From: JAWRCU01 sp033542235
Lineage (GTDB): Bacteria > Pseudomonadota > Alphaproteobacteria > Rhizobiales > Rhizobiaceae
Reading direction: 5' to 3'
Length of the DNA: 64,000 nt
NCBI RefSeq assembly: GCF_033542235.1
Contig: NZ_JAWRCU010000013.1
Location: 156,978 to 220,977, forward strand
Below are positions 13,275 to 21,951 of this stretch, one piece after another. The stretch's first letter is position 1; every line of letters begins with the position of its first letter. The translations under genes and the position numbers were made by a program. Below the pieces are notes generated by a model. The model saw only the letters and a list, made by a program, of their open reading frames with translations, made no database searches and was not told the origin of the DNA.

Positions 13275-13411
13275 ACTGACGGATAGAGCGGCAACCCGTA
13301 TTTATCCGGGCGTCGGTCGATTTAGGCGCTTCCGTTTTCAGCTTGACGCTGCTTCTCATCTCCGTGCCGGGCACCTAAACGGGGGAGGAGCGCCGGCCGC
13401 AATGCGCCACG

Positions 13412-13732
13412 TCAGGCCGGCTGGACCGATTGCACATTGCCCTGGTCATCGACGAGACAGCGCCATTTCTTTCCGCCCATATCGAGATCGACCTGGAATG
13501 TCTTTGGATCGACACGGCTCGAGCTGACCGGAAGAACCTTGCTGCTGTCGACCCCGCTGTTCTTGGCCGCTGCGCTGGCGCAGATCAGTTGCAGGTCGGC
13601 CGGCGCGGTCTCGACCTTGGTCCTGGACATCTGATCCGGCGTGGGGGCGGCAACACAGCTTGCGATGAGCAAGACACTCGCAACTGCGGCCGAAACTGAA
13701 ATTTGCGGCGCGCGAACTCCGACTGCTGACAT
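13412..13732 (-). CDS. Small putative lipoprotein
   Basis: The product has 106 residues. Residues about 10-28 form a hydrophobic signal that ends in a lipobox, LIASC, so the mature protein should carry lipid on the cysteine and be held in the inner or outer membrane. The rest is a small soluble domain with VDLDMGGKKWRCLVDD near the C terminus, including a lone second cysteine. I do not recognise the family. The ATG at 13732 follows AGGAGGG. It is the third gene of a run after the binding protein and the L,D-transpeptidase, with a 28-base gap, so it may work at the envelope with them. Confidence 0.75.
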   Translation of the reverse strand: MSAVGVRAPQISVSAAVASVLLIASCVAAPTPDQMSRTKVETAPADLQLICASAAAKNSGVDSSKVLPVSSSRVDPKTFQVDLDMGGKKWRCLVDDQGNVQSVQPA

Positions 13733-13760
13733 GTCTGTCCCTCCTACATGAATGCGGTCG

Positions 13761-14477
13761 TCAAACGCCCTTGTAGAGGGCGGCCCCCTGCATGAGCACA
13801 ATGACCTTCGCCCCGACTTTCACCCTGTCATACAGGTCCATGATGTCGTCATTGTTCATGCGGATGCAGCCGGACGAAACATCCAACCCGATCGTCCATG
13901 GCTCCGGCGTGCCGTGGATGCGGTAGATCGTGTCGTTGTCGCCCTCGTAAAGATACAGCGCCCTTGCGCCGAGCGGGTTGTTGGGACCTCCCTCCATGCC
14001 GGCGGCAAAGGGAACCGCCTTGGGGTCGCGAGCCACCATCTCCGCCGGTGGCGTCCAGGTGGGCCATTCGGCCATGCGACCGATCCGCACGATACCGGCC
14101 CAGCCGAAACCGTCACGACCAACGCCGATGCCATAGCGCATGGCCTGCTTGCCGGGCATGACGAGATAGAGGAAGTGCTGGTTGCCATCGATGATGATCG
14201 TGCCCGGCACTTCGGCAGTCCGGAACTGGACGATCTGGGGGCGAAATGCTTCCGGGACCTGCTTGTGAACAGAATAGTATTTCCACGCCTTGGTCTTGTC
14301 GTAGTCGACCCATTTTCGCGTCTTGGGATCGAAGATCTGCGTTCCGGCGGCAAAGGCGGTCGCGCCAATTGCGATAGCGACAATTACAGCGCAAACGCTA
14401 GAAATCGCGCCACGGCCCGCGACTGGACGGTCATCGCGCCCCGGAGCGACGGACCGGCGTCTGAGCGAAAAGATCAT
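13761..14477 (-). CDS. L,D-transpeptidase (YkuD/ErfK family)
   Basis: The protein has 238 residues, with a basic N terminus and one hydrophobic segment (about 26-44) that is a signal or anchor. The YkuD catalytic domain covers about residues 90-232, with the motif HGTPEPWTIG...SSGCIRM: predicted His188 and catalytic Cys204. Such enzymes form 3-3 cross-links in peptidoglycan or attach proteins to it, which is prominent in Hyphomicrobiales. Its ribosome binding site, AGGAGAG, overlaps the stop codon of the preceding binding-protein gene 16 bases upstream, so the two are co-transcribed. No LysM or other substrate-binding domain is attached. Confidence 0.9.
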   Translation of the reverse strand: MIFSLRRRSVAPGRDDRPVAGRGAISSVCAVIVAIAIGATAFAAGTQIFDPKTRKWVDYDKTKAWKYYSVHKQVPEAFRPQIVQFRTAEVPGTIIIDGNQHFLYLVMPGKQAMRYGIGVGRDGFGWAGIVRIGRMAEWPTWTPPAEMVARDPKAVPFAAGMEGGPNNPLGARALYLYEGDNDTIYRIHGTPEPWTIGLDVSSGCIRMNNDDIMDLYDRVKVGAKVIVLMQGAALYKGV

Positions 14478-14493
14478 GGTCGCTCTCCCTCTC

Positions 14494-15459
14494 CTACTTC
14501 GACCAGGCTCTTAGCCTGTCCTCGTGCTTGGCAATCCAGTCCTGGGCGAACTTGGCCGGATCCTGACGGTCGACCTGCAGCGCATAGGACATCTGGGTGA
14601 TCTCCTCGGGCGTAAAATCGATGTTGGAGAGAAAGGCTGCCACTTTCGGCAGACGGTCCGCCATTGCGGATCCAAATCCTATGCTGAAATGCGATGCGTC
14701 CCATGCGACCGGCGCGTCGGATTTCGACAGCCACTGCGGGTCGTCACTCGGCAGCACGACTTTCCATTTGGCGGGATCGTGCTTGGGTTCCGTCAATTGC
14801 ACAATGTCATGAAGCTGGAAAACATGGTGCGGGGTGTAGCAGTAGAAGACGATTGGCTGGCCGGTGGCCACGGCTGAATCCACTGCCGCCATAGCGACGT
14901 CCTCGGGCATTTGAAGGAGCGTCATCGTTTTGGCATAGCCGTAGCTCTTGGCCCGAATCTTCTCGATGTCGGTCGAGGTCCAGGTCTGAGCGCCGATCCA
15001 AATCTCGCCCTTGCCATCTCCATCGGTATCGAAGACAGCTGACTTCTTGGGATCGGTCAGGTCCAAAATATCCCTGACGCCATACTTATCGGCCGTCTCG
15101 CGCGTGACGCAGATACCTTGGGTTGCCTGCACGCCCCTGGGGCTGAGCCGTACGGTCTTGCGCTCATCCACATACTTCTTGACGAGCGAATCGAAATTCG
15201 GGAGCCAGACCTCGGGAACGATATCGACCTCGCCGGAATCGAGCCCGGCGAACGCGATCAAAGTGCCCATTTCGCGCACCTCGACGTCGAGATGGAACTT
15301 CTCCTGAATGCTGTATTTGATGATGTTGGCGGCTGCCTGACCCGATGGCCAGTTGGGCATGGCAATCAGCAGGTCCGCGGCAAGCGCCTGACCGCAGGCG
15401 ATCGCGAGCCCTAATGCAGCAAGCGACATTCTCATCGCAGCCTGTCGCAGCTTCGACAT
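14494..15459 (-). CDS. Glycine betaine/choline-type ABC transporter substrate-binding protein (OpuAC family)
   Basis: This 321-residue periplasmic protein has a signal peptide (AALGLAIACGQALAA, cleavage near residue 28). The mature part shows the OpuAC fold: ADLLIAMPNWPSGQAAANI at the start and tryptophans and tyrosines that may form an aromatic cage (EVWLPN, YCYTPHHVFQLHD). Members bind betaine, choline, proline betaine or carnitine for osmoprotection or catabolism. No permease or ATPase gene is adjacent; downstream are an L,D-transpeptidase and a lipoprotein. It may serve a transporter encoded elsewhere or act as a sensor. The ATG at 15459 follows GGAGG. Specificity within the family cannot be read from sequence alone. 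Confidence 0.88.
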   Translation of the reverse strand: MSKLRQAAMRMSLAALGLAIACGQALAADLLIAMPNWPSGQAAANIIKYSIQEKFHLDVEVREMGTLIAFAGLDSGEVDIVPEVWLPNFDSLVKKYVDERKTVRLSPRGVQATQGICVTRETADKYGVRDILDLTDPKKSAVFDTDGDGKGEIWIGAQTWTSTDIEKIRAKSYGYAKTMTLLQMPEDVAMAAVDSAVATGQPIVFYCYTPHHVFQLHDIVQLTEPKHDPAKWKVVLPSDDPQWLSKSDAPVAWDASHFSIGFGSAMADRLPKVAAFLSNIDFTPEEITQMSYALQVDRQDPAKFAQDWIAKHEDRLRAWSK

Positions 15460-15741
15460 CAGGCCGGCCTCCTCTGGTCAGTTCTTCCCGATCGGTCCGC
15501 CACCTGCAGATTGGACGTTTGAGCCGAAGAATCGAAGTACGTTACGGTAACTAGAGGTAATCGGTTTGCGTGTGACGTAGAGTTCAGAGCAACGTTCGAA
15601 CGAGACGGCTCGGCGGGCGCGTCTCACCAGAGCCATCGAGCACGCTCTAGGCTCGCTCGCCGCGAGACCGGCATTTGCGGCTGAAAGCAGTCTAATTGCC
15701 GATGAGCTGATGACAACCTTGGGGGCGCCGAATTGTGGCTG

Positions 15742-17499
15742 CTATCGCTGCAGCTTCAGCCCCAGGAAAGCGCTGTTCGCCGTGTAATCGCGGTCCGGCA
15801 GCGTGCTCGTCTGCTGCTCGTGCCGCAGCTTGCCGGTCAGCCCGGCATAGCGGTTCAACCAGTAGGTGAGGCTGCTCTCGGCGCTCCAGATCACGTCATG
15901 GCCTTCCTCGCCGGTGTAATTCCGATAGCCGGCCCCGAGCGCGACGCCGCCTGTCAGGTTGGCGCGCAACTCGCGCGAGGCGGTGAGCAGGCCGGCATAC
16001 AGGATCGAGCCGCTCTCATCGGGAGTGGTCGTACCTTCTACCGTGGTCGTCGCGTTGAGGCCGACAAGCGTGCCGCGCTCCGGCGACCAATTGAGCGCTG
16101 CCGCCACCGTCGGACCGGAGATCGGCTCCAGCCGGTCATCCTGCAGAGCCTCGTTGATCCAGCCGGCAGCGAGCTCGCCGTTGAACTTCTCGCCGAGATC
16201 GAGCTCGACGCCGGCACGGGCTCCGGTTCTCGTCGTGTTGCGGTCGAAGCCGTTGCTGTCGGGCTCCTCGTCATAAAGACGGCGGCCATATTCCAGTTCG
16301 ACGAAGGGGGTTAGAGCCGGCGAGATCTCATAGCCGGTGCGTAGCACCAGCGCCGCAAGGGTCGAATTGCGATCGGCCTGCGAGACCGTTCCTCCGGTCG
16401 AAAGTTCGGCATCGCCGTAGACCTGGCGCTCGACATTGCCGGTCAGCCTGAGCTGGACTTTGCCGAGATCCTTTTCAGCTCCCAGGCTGCCATTGAAGGT
16501 CTGCACGATCGGTTCTTCGAGCGTGCCCTCGATCACCACCGGCGAGGAAGCCGATTCCGGCCCGATCTCGTAGCCTAGCGCGGCCAGGAGCTTCCAGTCG
16601 TGGCCGAGCTCGCGCTCCATCGCTGCATCGAGCCCGGCGCGAGTCTCTTTGATCTCCTCGCCCGAGATCGTCTTGCGAAAATTACCGAACGCATCAAAAC
16701 TCGTCTTGTCGCCGCCCCACTCGGAGATGGCGTTCAGGCGGAGCGTGGTTTCCGAGAGCAGGGCCGGCTCGCCCGTGGTGCTGGAATTGGCATTCGAGGT
16801 CCAGGTCAGTCCGCTTTCGACGCTCGGCGAGACGACGAAGGTGCCGACCTCGATCCCCACCGGCGCGTAAGGATTGTCTTCGGGCTTCTTCTTCAGGGCT
16901 TCGATCGCTTGGGCCCGCTGCTGCTCGGCCTCGGTCCTGAGCTGGTTGTCGCTGTCGACGGTCGGGGCACGGATTGTTCCGGTCGTGTCGACCGCATCGG
17001 TTCCATCGTTGCTTTCGTCCGTCAGCCCAGCTGCCCCTTTCTTGCGTGCCGCAGCGAGGCGTCGGGAGGCTGGTTGCTGCGGCTGGTTCAACTTCTTGCG
17101 CGCCTCCTCGCGCGCCTGCGCAGTGCTCAGCGGAACCGCTCGCGTCGCCTTCCGAGCCCCGGACGCCTCGCCGCCATCCTGGTCGTCCGCGAAGATCGAT
17201 TTCGGTCTGAATGACGCAGTAGGGTCGGCATCCTGGTCGGGCGTCGCGCCTCCACTTGCCGGCCGATATGGCTCTGTAGCAACGCCCGTATCGGCTTGTG
17301 TTGCGCCAGTCGTTTGCCCGTCGAGCGCGATCGCTGCCTTGTCGAACGGGCTGCCCAAAAGCTGGTTAGTGACCGCGGATTCGGAAACCTCGCCACGCAA
17401 GAGCGAGCCTGCATCCTGAGCGAAAGCAATCTGCGGCGCGCAGAGCGCGCTCGCACAGAGGAGCGCTGCGCGGAATACGCCGCGCGGCGTGCGCCTCAT
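15742..17499 (-). CDS. Outer-membrane beta-barrel protein
   Basis: With the start used here the protein has 585 residues. It has a signal peptide (RRTPRGVFRAALLCASALCA, cleavage after AFAQ) and then a disordered region of about 200 residues rich in Asp, Gln and Ala (EEARKKLNQPQQPASRR). The C-terminal barrel of about 350 residues has alternating strands such as RLTGNVERQVYGDAEL and ELEYGRRLYDEE. It ends in FLGLKLQR, not in the canonical final aromatic. It resembles the BBP2_2 group of rhizobial outer-membrane proteins of unknown function. The frame continues upstream to a TTG at 17559; the ATG at 17499 best fits a signal peptide, though no strong ribosome binding site is seen for either. An octamer-type repeat separates it from the divergent KpsF gene. 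Confidence 0.75.
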   Translation of the reverse strand: MRRTPRGVFRAALLCASALCAPQIAFAQDAGSLLRGEVSESAVTNQLLGSPFDKAAIALDGQTTGATQADTGVATEPYRPASGGATPDQDADPTASFRPKSIFADDQDGGEASGARKATRAVPLSTAQAREEARKKLNQPQQPASRRLAAARKKGAAGLTDESNDGTDAVDTTGTIRAPTVDSDNQLRTEAEQQRAQAIEALKKKPEDNPYAPVGIEVGTFVVSPSVESGLTWTSNANSSTTGEPALLSETTLRLNAISEWGGDKTSFDAFGNFRKTISGEEIKETRAGLDAAMERELGHDWKLLAALGYEIGPESASSPVVIEGTLEEPIVQTFNGSLGAEKDLGKVQLRLTGNVERQVYGDAELSTGGTVSQADRNSTLAALVLRTGYEISPALTPFVELEYGRRLYDEEPDSNGFDRNTTRTGARAGVELDLGEKFNGELAAGWINEALQDDRLEPISGPTVAAALNWSPERGTLVGLNATTTVEGTTTPDESGSILYAGLLTASRELRANLTGGVALGAGYRNYTGEEGHDVIWSAESSLTYWLNRYAGLTGKLRHEQQTSTLPDRDYTANSAFLGLKLQR

Positions 17500-17610
17500 C
17501 CCCCATGGCCGCACTTGAGATATCGCCACTCGAAAACCCGTCCGCGCCCGTCGCGCCAATCCTTTCCGGACCGTAAATGGCGATGGTTAATGAATGGCGA
17601 ACGAGTTAAG

Positions 17611-17785
17611 GGATTAGGGCGGTAGGGCAGTAGGGCAGTAGGGCAGTAGGGCAGTAGGGCAGTAGGGCAGTAGGGCAGTAGGGCAGTAGGTAGCTTCTTC
17701 TCGCGCCCTAATGTCCCGCCTCCGTGCGCCCCTTTCCCATACTCCCCTACTGCCTTATTGCCTTACTGCCCTATTGCCCTACTCA
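17611..17785. repeat. Octamer-type inverted hairpin element, copy C (longest perfect tract)
   Basis: The left arm (17611-17692) contains eight consecutive GCAGTAGG units with a strict 8-bp period. The right arm (17734-17785) is a mixed complementary series of CTACTGCC, TTATTGCC and CTATTGCC. About 40 bases lie between them. The element occupies most of the divergent gap between the outer-membrane protein and the KpsF gene, so it must lie in or next to both promoters. The homogeneous tract is a likely site of slippage. Confidence 0.9.
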
Positions 17786-17809
17786 TCTCTTGTGCTAATC
17801 GCTTGCGCC

Positions 17810-18808
17810 ATGCATTCCGGAGGGGTCAAGAAATCGGCTGAAAGGCAGGCGGCGATCGCATCCGCTTTGCGCACCATTGCGACCGAGCAGACCGGAATGG
17901 CCGCGCTTGCCGAGGCGCTGAATGCCGGGCTTGCCGAGCCGTTCGGGAGAGCGGTCGAGCTGCTGTCGGGCATCCGCGGGCGCGTCATCGTGACCGGTGT
18001 CGGAAAGAGCGGTCATATCGGCACCAAGCTTGCCGCCTCGCTGGCGTCAACCGGCACGCCGGCCTTCTTCGTGCATCCTTCGGAAGCCAATCACGGCGAC
18101 CTCGGCATGATCGCCCGCGACGACGCCGTCATCGCCATGTCCTGGTCGGGCGAGACGTTCGAGCTCAAGGGCATCGTCTCCTACGCGCGGCGTTTCAACA
18201 TTCCGATCATCGCCATCACGGCCGGCGAGAATTCCGCGCTGGCGCGCGAGGCGGAGGTCCTGCTCTGCCTGCCGCGCACGCCGGAGGCGTGTCCGCACGG
18301 GCTTGCGCCGACCACTTCGACGCTGCTCCAGCTGGCGATCGGCGATGCGCTTGCCGTGGCGCTGCTCGAAGCGCGAGGCTTCACCGCCGATCACTTCCGC
18401 ACTTTTCACCCTGGCGGCCAGCTCGGTGCGAACCTCACCCATGTCGGCGAGATCATGCACAGGGGCGACGAGATGCCCATTGTGCCGCTTGGCACGAAAA
18501 TGCCGGAAGCAGTGATGATGCTCGCCAAGAAGCGCTTCGGCTGTGTATGCGTCACCGACGGGGATGGCCGGCTGGCCGGCATCGTCACCGACGGTGACCT
18601 TGCCCGTAACCTCCATCTCAACCTGTCGGAACTCGCGGTTGAGGACGTCATGACTCGCGAGCCCAAGACGGTGAAGCCGCAGACGCTTGCAGGCGTTGCG
18701 ATGGCGCTCCTTAACGACCATCACATCAGCGCACTGATCGTCATCGAGGATGACATGCCGGTCGGCGTGGTGCATTTCCACGATTTGCTCAGGCTAGGGG
18801 CGGCTTAG
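17810..18808 (+). CDS. D-arabinose-5-phosphate isomerase, KpsF/GutQ family
   Basis: The 332-residue product has an N-terminal SIS domain (about residues 40-180; VTGVGKSGHIGTKLAASLAS and AMSWSGETFELK) and two C-terminal CBS domains (about 205-330). This is the layout of KdsD/KpsF/GutQ, which interconvert ribulose-5-phosphate and arabinose-5-phosphate, the precursor of Kdo in LPS or capsule. KdsD and KpsF cannot be told apart from sequence here. The frame is open from 17711, but its first 33 codons are a translation of the octamer-type repeat. The ATG at 17810 starts where family members start, although its ribosome binding site is weak. Confidence 0.9.
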   Translation: MHSGGVKKSAERQAAIASALRTIATEQTGMAALAEALNAGLAEPFGRAVELLSGIRGRVIVTGVGKSGHIGTKLAASLASTGTPAFFVHPSEANHGDLGMIARDDAVIAMSWSGETFELKGIVSYARRFNIPIIAITAGENSALAREAEVLLCLPRTPEACPHGLAPTTSTLLQLAIGDALAVALLEARGFTADHFRTFHPGGQLGANLTHVGEIMHRGDEMPIVPLGTKMPEAVMMLAKKRFGCVCVTDGDGRLAGIVTDGDLARNLHLNLSELAVEDVMTREPKTVKPQTLAGVAMALLNDHHISALIVIEDDMPVGVVHFHDLLRLGAA

Positions 18809-18894
18809 ACCGTCCGGGCCAAATGACCAGACCTGGAGAATGCGGACGAAATCCGTATATTGACTGCATTCTTCGATCGGGATGCGCGCAAGCC

Positions 18895-19092
18895 ATGATG
18901 ACCCCAACAGTCAAATACCGGCCGGACGACAACGCTGCCTATATCAGGCTTTCGTCTGCAAAAATCATGGAGAGCGCCGAAGTTTCCCCTGACGTTATCT
19001 TCGACTATGACAAAGAAGGCCGTATCGTCGGCATCGAGCTCCTTAATGCCAGAGAGCAGCTGCCCTCGGACACCCTGACAAAGGCGGCTTGA
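18895..19092 (+). CDS. DUF2283 domain protein
   Basis: This small protein of 65 residues consists of one DUF2283 domain (VKYRPDDNAAYIRLSS...FDYDKEGRIVGIELLNA), a compact beta-rich fold of unknown function. Members are often about this size and stand alone or near toxin-antitoxin-like genes. Two adjacent ATG codons (18895 and 18898) could start it; neither has a strong ribosome binding site. It lies 86 bases after the KpsF gene on the same strand and meets the convergent NfeD gene with only a two-base gap. Confidence 0.75.
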   Translation: MMTPTVKYRPDDNAAYIRLSSAKIMESAEVSPDVIFDYDKEGRIVGIELLNAREQLPSDTLTKAA

Positions 19093-19094
19093 TC

Positions 19095-19589
19095 TCAGGC
19101 GGCCTTCACCGCCTCGACTACCAACTCGAGCCCGGCCGCGGTCGCTGCCGTGACGCGCACTTGCGCTCCCGCCGGCAGGTCCGGACCGGTCACGCGCCAG
19201 ATCGTGTCGCCGATGCGAACGCGGCCATGCCCGTCCCTGATCGGCTCGGTCAGCGTCGCAATCTTCCCGATCTGTTGCTCGCTGCGGCGGTTGAGCAGCG
19301 GCTGGTCGGAGTCATTCTTCCGCGGCCCCATGAGCCGGCTGCCGCCATAGGCGAAGACGACCGAGAGAACGAGGAATACGACGACCTGCACCTGCCATGT
19401 CCATAGCGACGCGTCCCACAGGATGAGCGGGATTGCGCCCGGGATCAGGGAGAGCGCGCCCGTGATCAGCGCCGCTATGCCGATCCACAACAGGAAGAAC
19501 CCCGGCGCTGCGATCTCCATGGCAAGCAGTGCACAGCCGAGGACGATCCAGCTCCAGGGCCCGAGTTCGGTGATGACGCCCTGGATCAT
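19095..19589 (-). CDS. NfeD-like membrane protein
   Basis: The 164-residue protein has two to three transmembrane segments (about 13-30, 32-50 and 65-85) followed by a soluble C-terminal OB-fold domain ([20 protein letters not shown]), the NfeD/YbbK arrangement. NfeD proteins partner with SPFH proteins in membrane microdomains and are usually encoded next to them. Here the start codon overlaps the stop of the SPFH gene by four bases (ATGA), which indicates translational coupling and supports a shared complex. Confidence 0.9.
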   Translation of the reverse strand: MIQGVITELGPWSWIVLGCALLAMEIAAPGFFLLWIGIAALITGALSLIPGAIPLILWDASLWTWQVQVVVFLVLSVVFAYGGSRLMGPRKNDSDQPLLNRRSEQQIGKIATLTEPIRDGHGRVRIGDTIWRVTGPDLPAGAQVRVTAATAAGLELVVEAVKAA

Positions 19590-20584
19590 GCCTGGGGCCC
19601 GTCATCGGATCCGATGTTGCCGGCTGCACCGCGCGGCTCGGCAGGCACGCTGCGCGTGCGGATCGCGCTCTGGCGCGGCGCTGGCGAATGGGACGCATCG
19701 GAGCCAAACACTTCGCGGGCGATTGCGCCGATGCCGCCCAGCGATCCGACGAGCGCCGATGCCTCCAGCGGCATCAGCACGATCTTGTTGTTGCTCGAGG
19801 AGCCGATGCGGGTGAGAGCCTCGGTGTATTTTTGCGCGACGAAATAGTTGAGCGCCTGCACGTCGCCCTTGGCGATCGCCTCGGAGACAACCTGCGTCGC
19901 CCGTGCTTCGGCTTCAGCCTGACGTTCGCGCGCTTCGGCGTCGCGGAAGGCGGCTTCCTTGCGGCCTTCGGCCTCGAGCACCTGCGCCTGCTTCTTGCCT
20001 TCGGCCTCGAGGATCTGCGCGCGTTTGTCGCGCTCGGCCTTCATCTGCCGGCCCATCGAATCCACAAGATCCTTCGGCGGGTTGATGTCCTTGATCTCGA
20101 CGCGGGTCACCTTGATGCCCCAGACATGCGCCGCCTCGTCGACGATCCTCAAAAGCCGCTCGTTGATCTGATCGCGGTTGGAAAGCAGCTCATCGAGGTC
20201 CATCGAGCCCATGACGGAGCGAATGTTGGTCATGGTGAGGTTCAGGATGGCATTCTCGAGGCCGGAGACCTGATAGGCGGCCTGCGGTGCATTCAGTACC
20301 TGGTAGAAGGCGACGCCGTCGACCGCGACCGTCGCATTGTCGCGCGTGATCACTTCCTGGGTCGGCACATCGAGCACCTGCTCCATCATGTTCATCTTGG
20401 CGCCGACACGGTCGACGAAAGGAAAGATGAAGTTGAGGCCCGGCACCAGCGTCCTCGTATAACGGCCGAAACGCTCGACAGTATAATTGTAACCCTGGGG
20501 CACCGTCTTGATGCCCATGAAGAGAAACAGAAGCACAAGGATGACCAGGGCCGGAATGACCAGGTCGAATGCAGTGAAGCCCAT
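19586..20584 (-). CDS. SPFH/stomatin-family protein (QmcA-like)
   Basis: The 332-residue membrane protein has one N-terminal transmembrane helix ([16 protein letters not shown]), an SPFH/band-7 domain ([20 protein letters not shown], about 26-190) and a long charged coiled coil ([20 protein letters not shown]). The C-terminal tail is Ser/Arg-rich. It matches QmcA/slipin proteins, which form large cage-like oligomers at the inner membrane and modulate FtsH-type proteolysis. The ATG at 20584 follows GGGAGGG. It is the first gene of a two-gene operon with NfeD. Confidence 0.92.
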   Translation of the reverse strand: MGFTAFDLVIPALVILVLLFLFMGIKTVPQGYNYTVERFGRYTRTLVPGLNFIFPFVDRVGAKMNMMEQVLDVPTQEVITRDNATVAVDGVAFYQVLNAPQAAYQVSGLENAILNLTMTNIRSVMGSMDLDELLSNRDQINERLLRIVDEAAHVWGIKVTRVEIKDINPPKDLVDSMGRQMKAERDKRAQILEAEGKKQAQVLEAEGRKEAAFRDAEARERQAEAEARATQVVSEAIAKGDVQALNYFVAQKYTEALTRIGSSSNNKIVLMPLEASALVGSLGGIGAIAREVFGSDASHSPAPRQSAIRTRSVPAEPRGAAGNIGSDDGPQA

Positions 20585-20609
20585 ATCGCCCTCCCGCTAA
20601 AGCATGAGA

Positions 20610-20757
20610 AGGGATAAGGGCAGTAGGGCAATAGGGCAATAAGGCAATAGGAAATGGGCGAGTAGCGGATCGGCAAACGGGATGCTGTGAGCGCGGCGAA
20701 CTGTCGAAAAGCCTTGTCCGCGGAACAGGGCGGGAGTGCTTTCCTACTGCCCTAAAC
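20610..20757. repeat. Octamer-type inverted hairpin element, copy D
   Basis: The left arm (20610-20651) is GGGCAGTA/GGGCAATA-type units, and a short right arm (about 20741-20757) is TTCCTACTGCCCTAAA. The loop is about 90 bases. The right arm overlaps the end of hemH, whose TAG stop codon is part of a repeat unit (TAGGGCAG on the coding strand). Confidence 0.75.
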
Positions 20758-21816
20758 CCACCCTGCAAGCTCCCGCCGCACCAGCGTCTCGATCACGTCC
20801 ATGCCTTCGTCGCTGTCGTTGAGGCAGGGGATATGCGAGAAGTTGCTGCCGCCTGCATGAAGGAAGACCTCCCGCACCTCGCCGGCGATCTCCTCCAGCG
20901 TTTCGATGCAATCGGCCGGGAAGCCGGGGTTGACGACGGCGATCGACTTCACACCGTCCTGGGCCAGCTTCTCGACGGTCTTGTCGGTGTAGGGCTGGAG
21001 CCATTCCTCCCTGCCGAAGCGCGACTGGAAGGTGGTGATCAGCTTCTTCTCGTCTAGGCCGAGCCGCGCCTGCAACAGCCGTGTCGTTGCGAGGCATTGC
21101 TCGGGATAGGGGTCACCGCGCTCGGCATAGGAGACCGGGAGGCCGTGATAGGAGGCGAGGATCACCTCCGGCTCAAAATCGAGCGTGGAAAGGTGCTTCT
21201 CGATCGAACGGGCGAGCGCTTCGATGTAGACCGGCTCGTCGTAATAAGCGGGTGCCGAGCGCACTGCAGGCATCCTGCGCATCTTCATCAGCGCGCTGTA
21301 GAGCTTGTCGTTGGCCGTCGCCGTCGTCGTTGCCGAATATTGCGGGTAGAGCGGAAACATCAGGACGCGCTCACATCCCTGAGCGATGAGCTTCTTCAGC
21401 GCGCTCTCGGTGGATGGATTGCCGTAGCGCATGCCCCATTCGACGGCGATGCTGGGTTCGCCGGCGAAGCGCTCGGCGAGCCGGCCCGCCTGTGCCCGGG
21501 TGATCGTGAGCAAGGGAGATTCGTTGCGCTCCTTGTTCCAGATCGTCCGGTATTTGGCGCCGGAACTGCGTGGCCGTCTGGTCAGCACGATTCCGTAGAG
21601 GATGGGATACCAGATCAGCCGCGGCGTCTCGACCACCCGGCGATCGGAGAGGAATTCGCGCAGATACCGCCACATCGGCCGGAAGTCCGTGCCGTCCGGC
21701 GTTCCGAGATTGAGAAGCAATATGCCGACGCGACCGTCGCGGACCGCAGCTGGACGGCCGCCCGGCGGCGAGCCTGCCGCAACGGCGTTGTCAGCAATTT
21801 CAGCCTGAACCTTCAT
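20752..21816 (-). CDS. hemH: Ferrochelatase
   Basis: This 354-residue enzyme inserts ferrous iron into protoporphyrin IX, the last step of haem synthesis. It has the N-terminal ILLLNLGTPD, the region WGMRYGNPS, the active-site histidine in ASYHGLPVSYAERGDPY and the C-terminal NDSDEGMDVIETLV. It is about 20 residues longer at the N terminus than many homologues (AEIADNAVAAGSPPGGR), probably disordered. The ATG at 21816 is the first good start. No Irr or RirA box is obvious in the upstream sequence. The gene lies alone between octamer-type repeats on both sides, and its stop codon falls inside one. Confidence 0.95.
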   Translation of the reverse strand: MKVQAEIADNAVAAGSPPGGRPAAVRDGRVGILLLNLGTPDGTDFRPMWRYLREFLSDRRVVETPRLIWYPILYGIVLTRRPRSSGAKYRTIWNKERNESPLLTITRAQAGRLAERFAGEPSIAVEWGMRYGNPSTESALKKLIAQGCERVLMFPLYPQYSATTTATANDKLYSALMKMRRMPAVRSAPAYYDEPVYIEALARSIEKHLSTLDFEPEVILASYHGLPVSYAERGDPYPEQCLATTRLLQARLGLDEKKLITTFQSRFGREEWLQPYTDKTVEKLAQDGVKSIAVVNPGFPADCIETLEEIAGEVREVFLHAGGSNFSHIPCLNDSDEGMDVIETLVRRELAGWV

Positions 21817-21876
21817 GGCTACTCTCTAGTGACAGGCGCCACGAATTCCAATGCTACGTCTGGCCGCATGATCGAG

Positions 21877-21951
21877 CGAGTAGCGAATAGCGAAATAGCG
21901 AAACAGCGAATAGGATTCCCTACTCGCTATTCGCTACTCGCTATTCGCTTA
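21877..21951. repeat. Octamer-type inverted hairpin element, copy E
   Basis: Left arm units are GCGAGTA, GCGAATA, GCGAAATA and GCGAAACA; the right arm is the complementary CTACTCGCTATTCGCTACTC series, with a loop of a few bases. The central triplet differs from copies A-D (GCGA in place of GGGC/GGGG), but the architecture is the same. It abuts the TAA stop of the 5'-nucleotidase gene and lies just upstream of hemH. Confidence 0.85.

Noticed and set aside
17711..17809. An N-terminal extension of the KpsF-family protein starting at 17711.
   Set aside because: These 33 codons translate the octamer-type repeat and match nothing in the family; the ATG at 17810 fits homologue starts.
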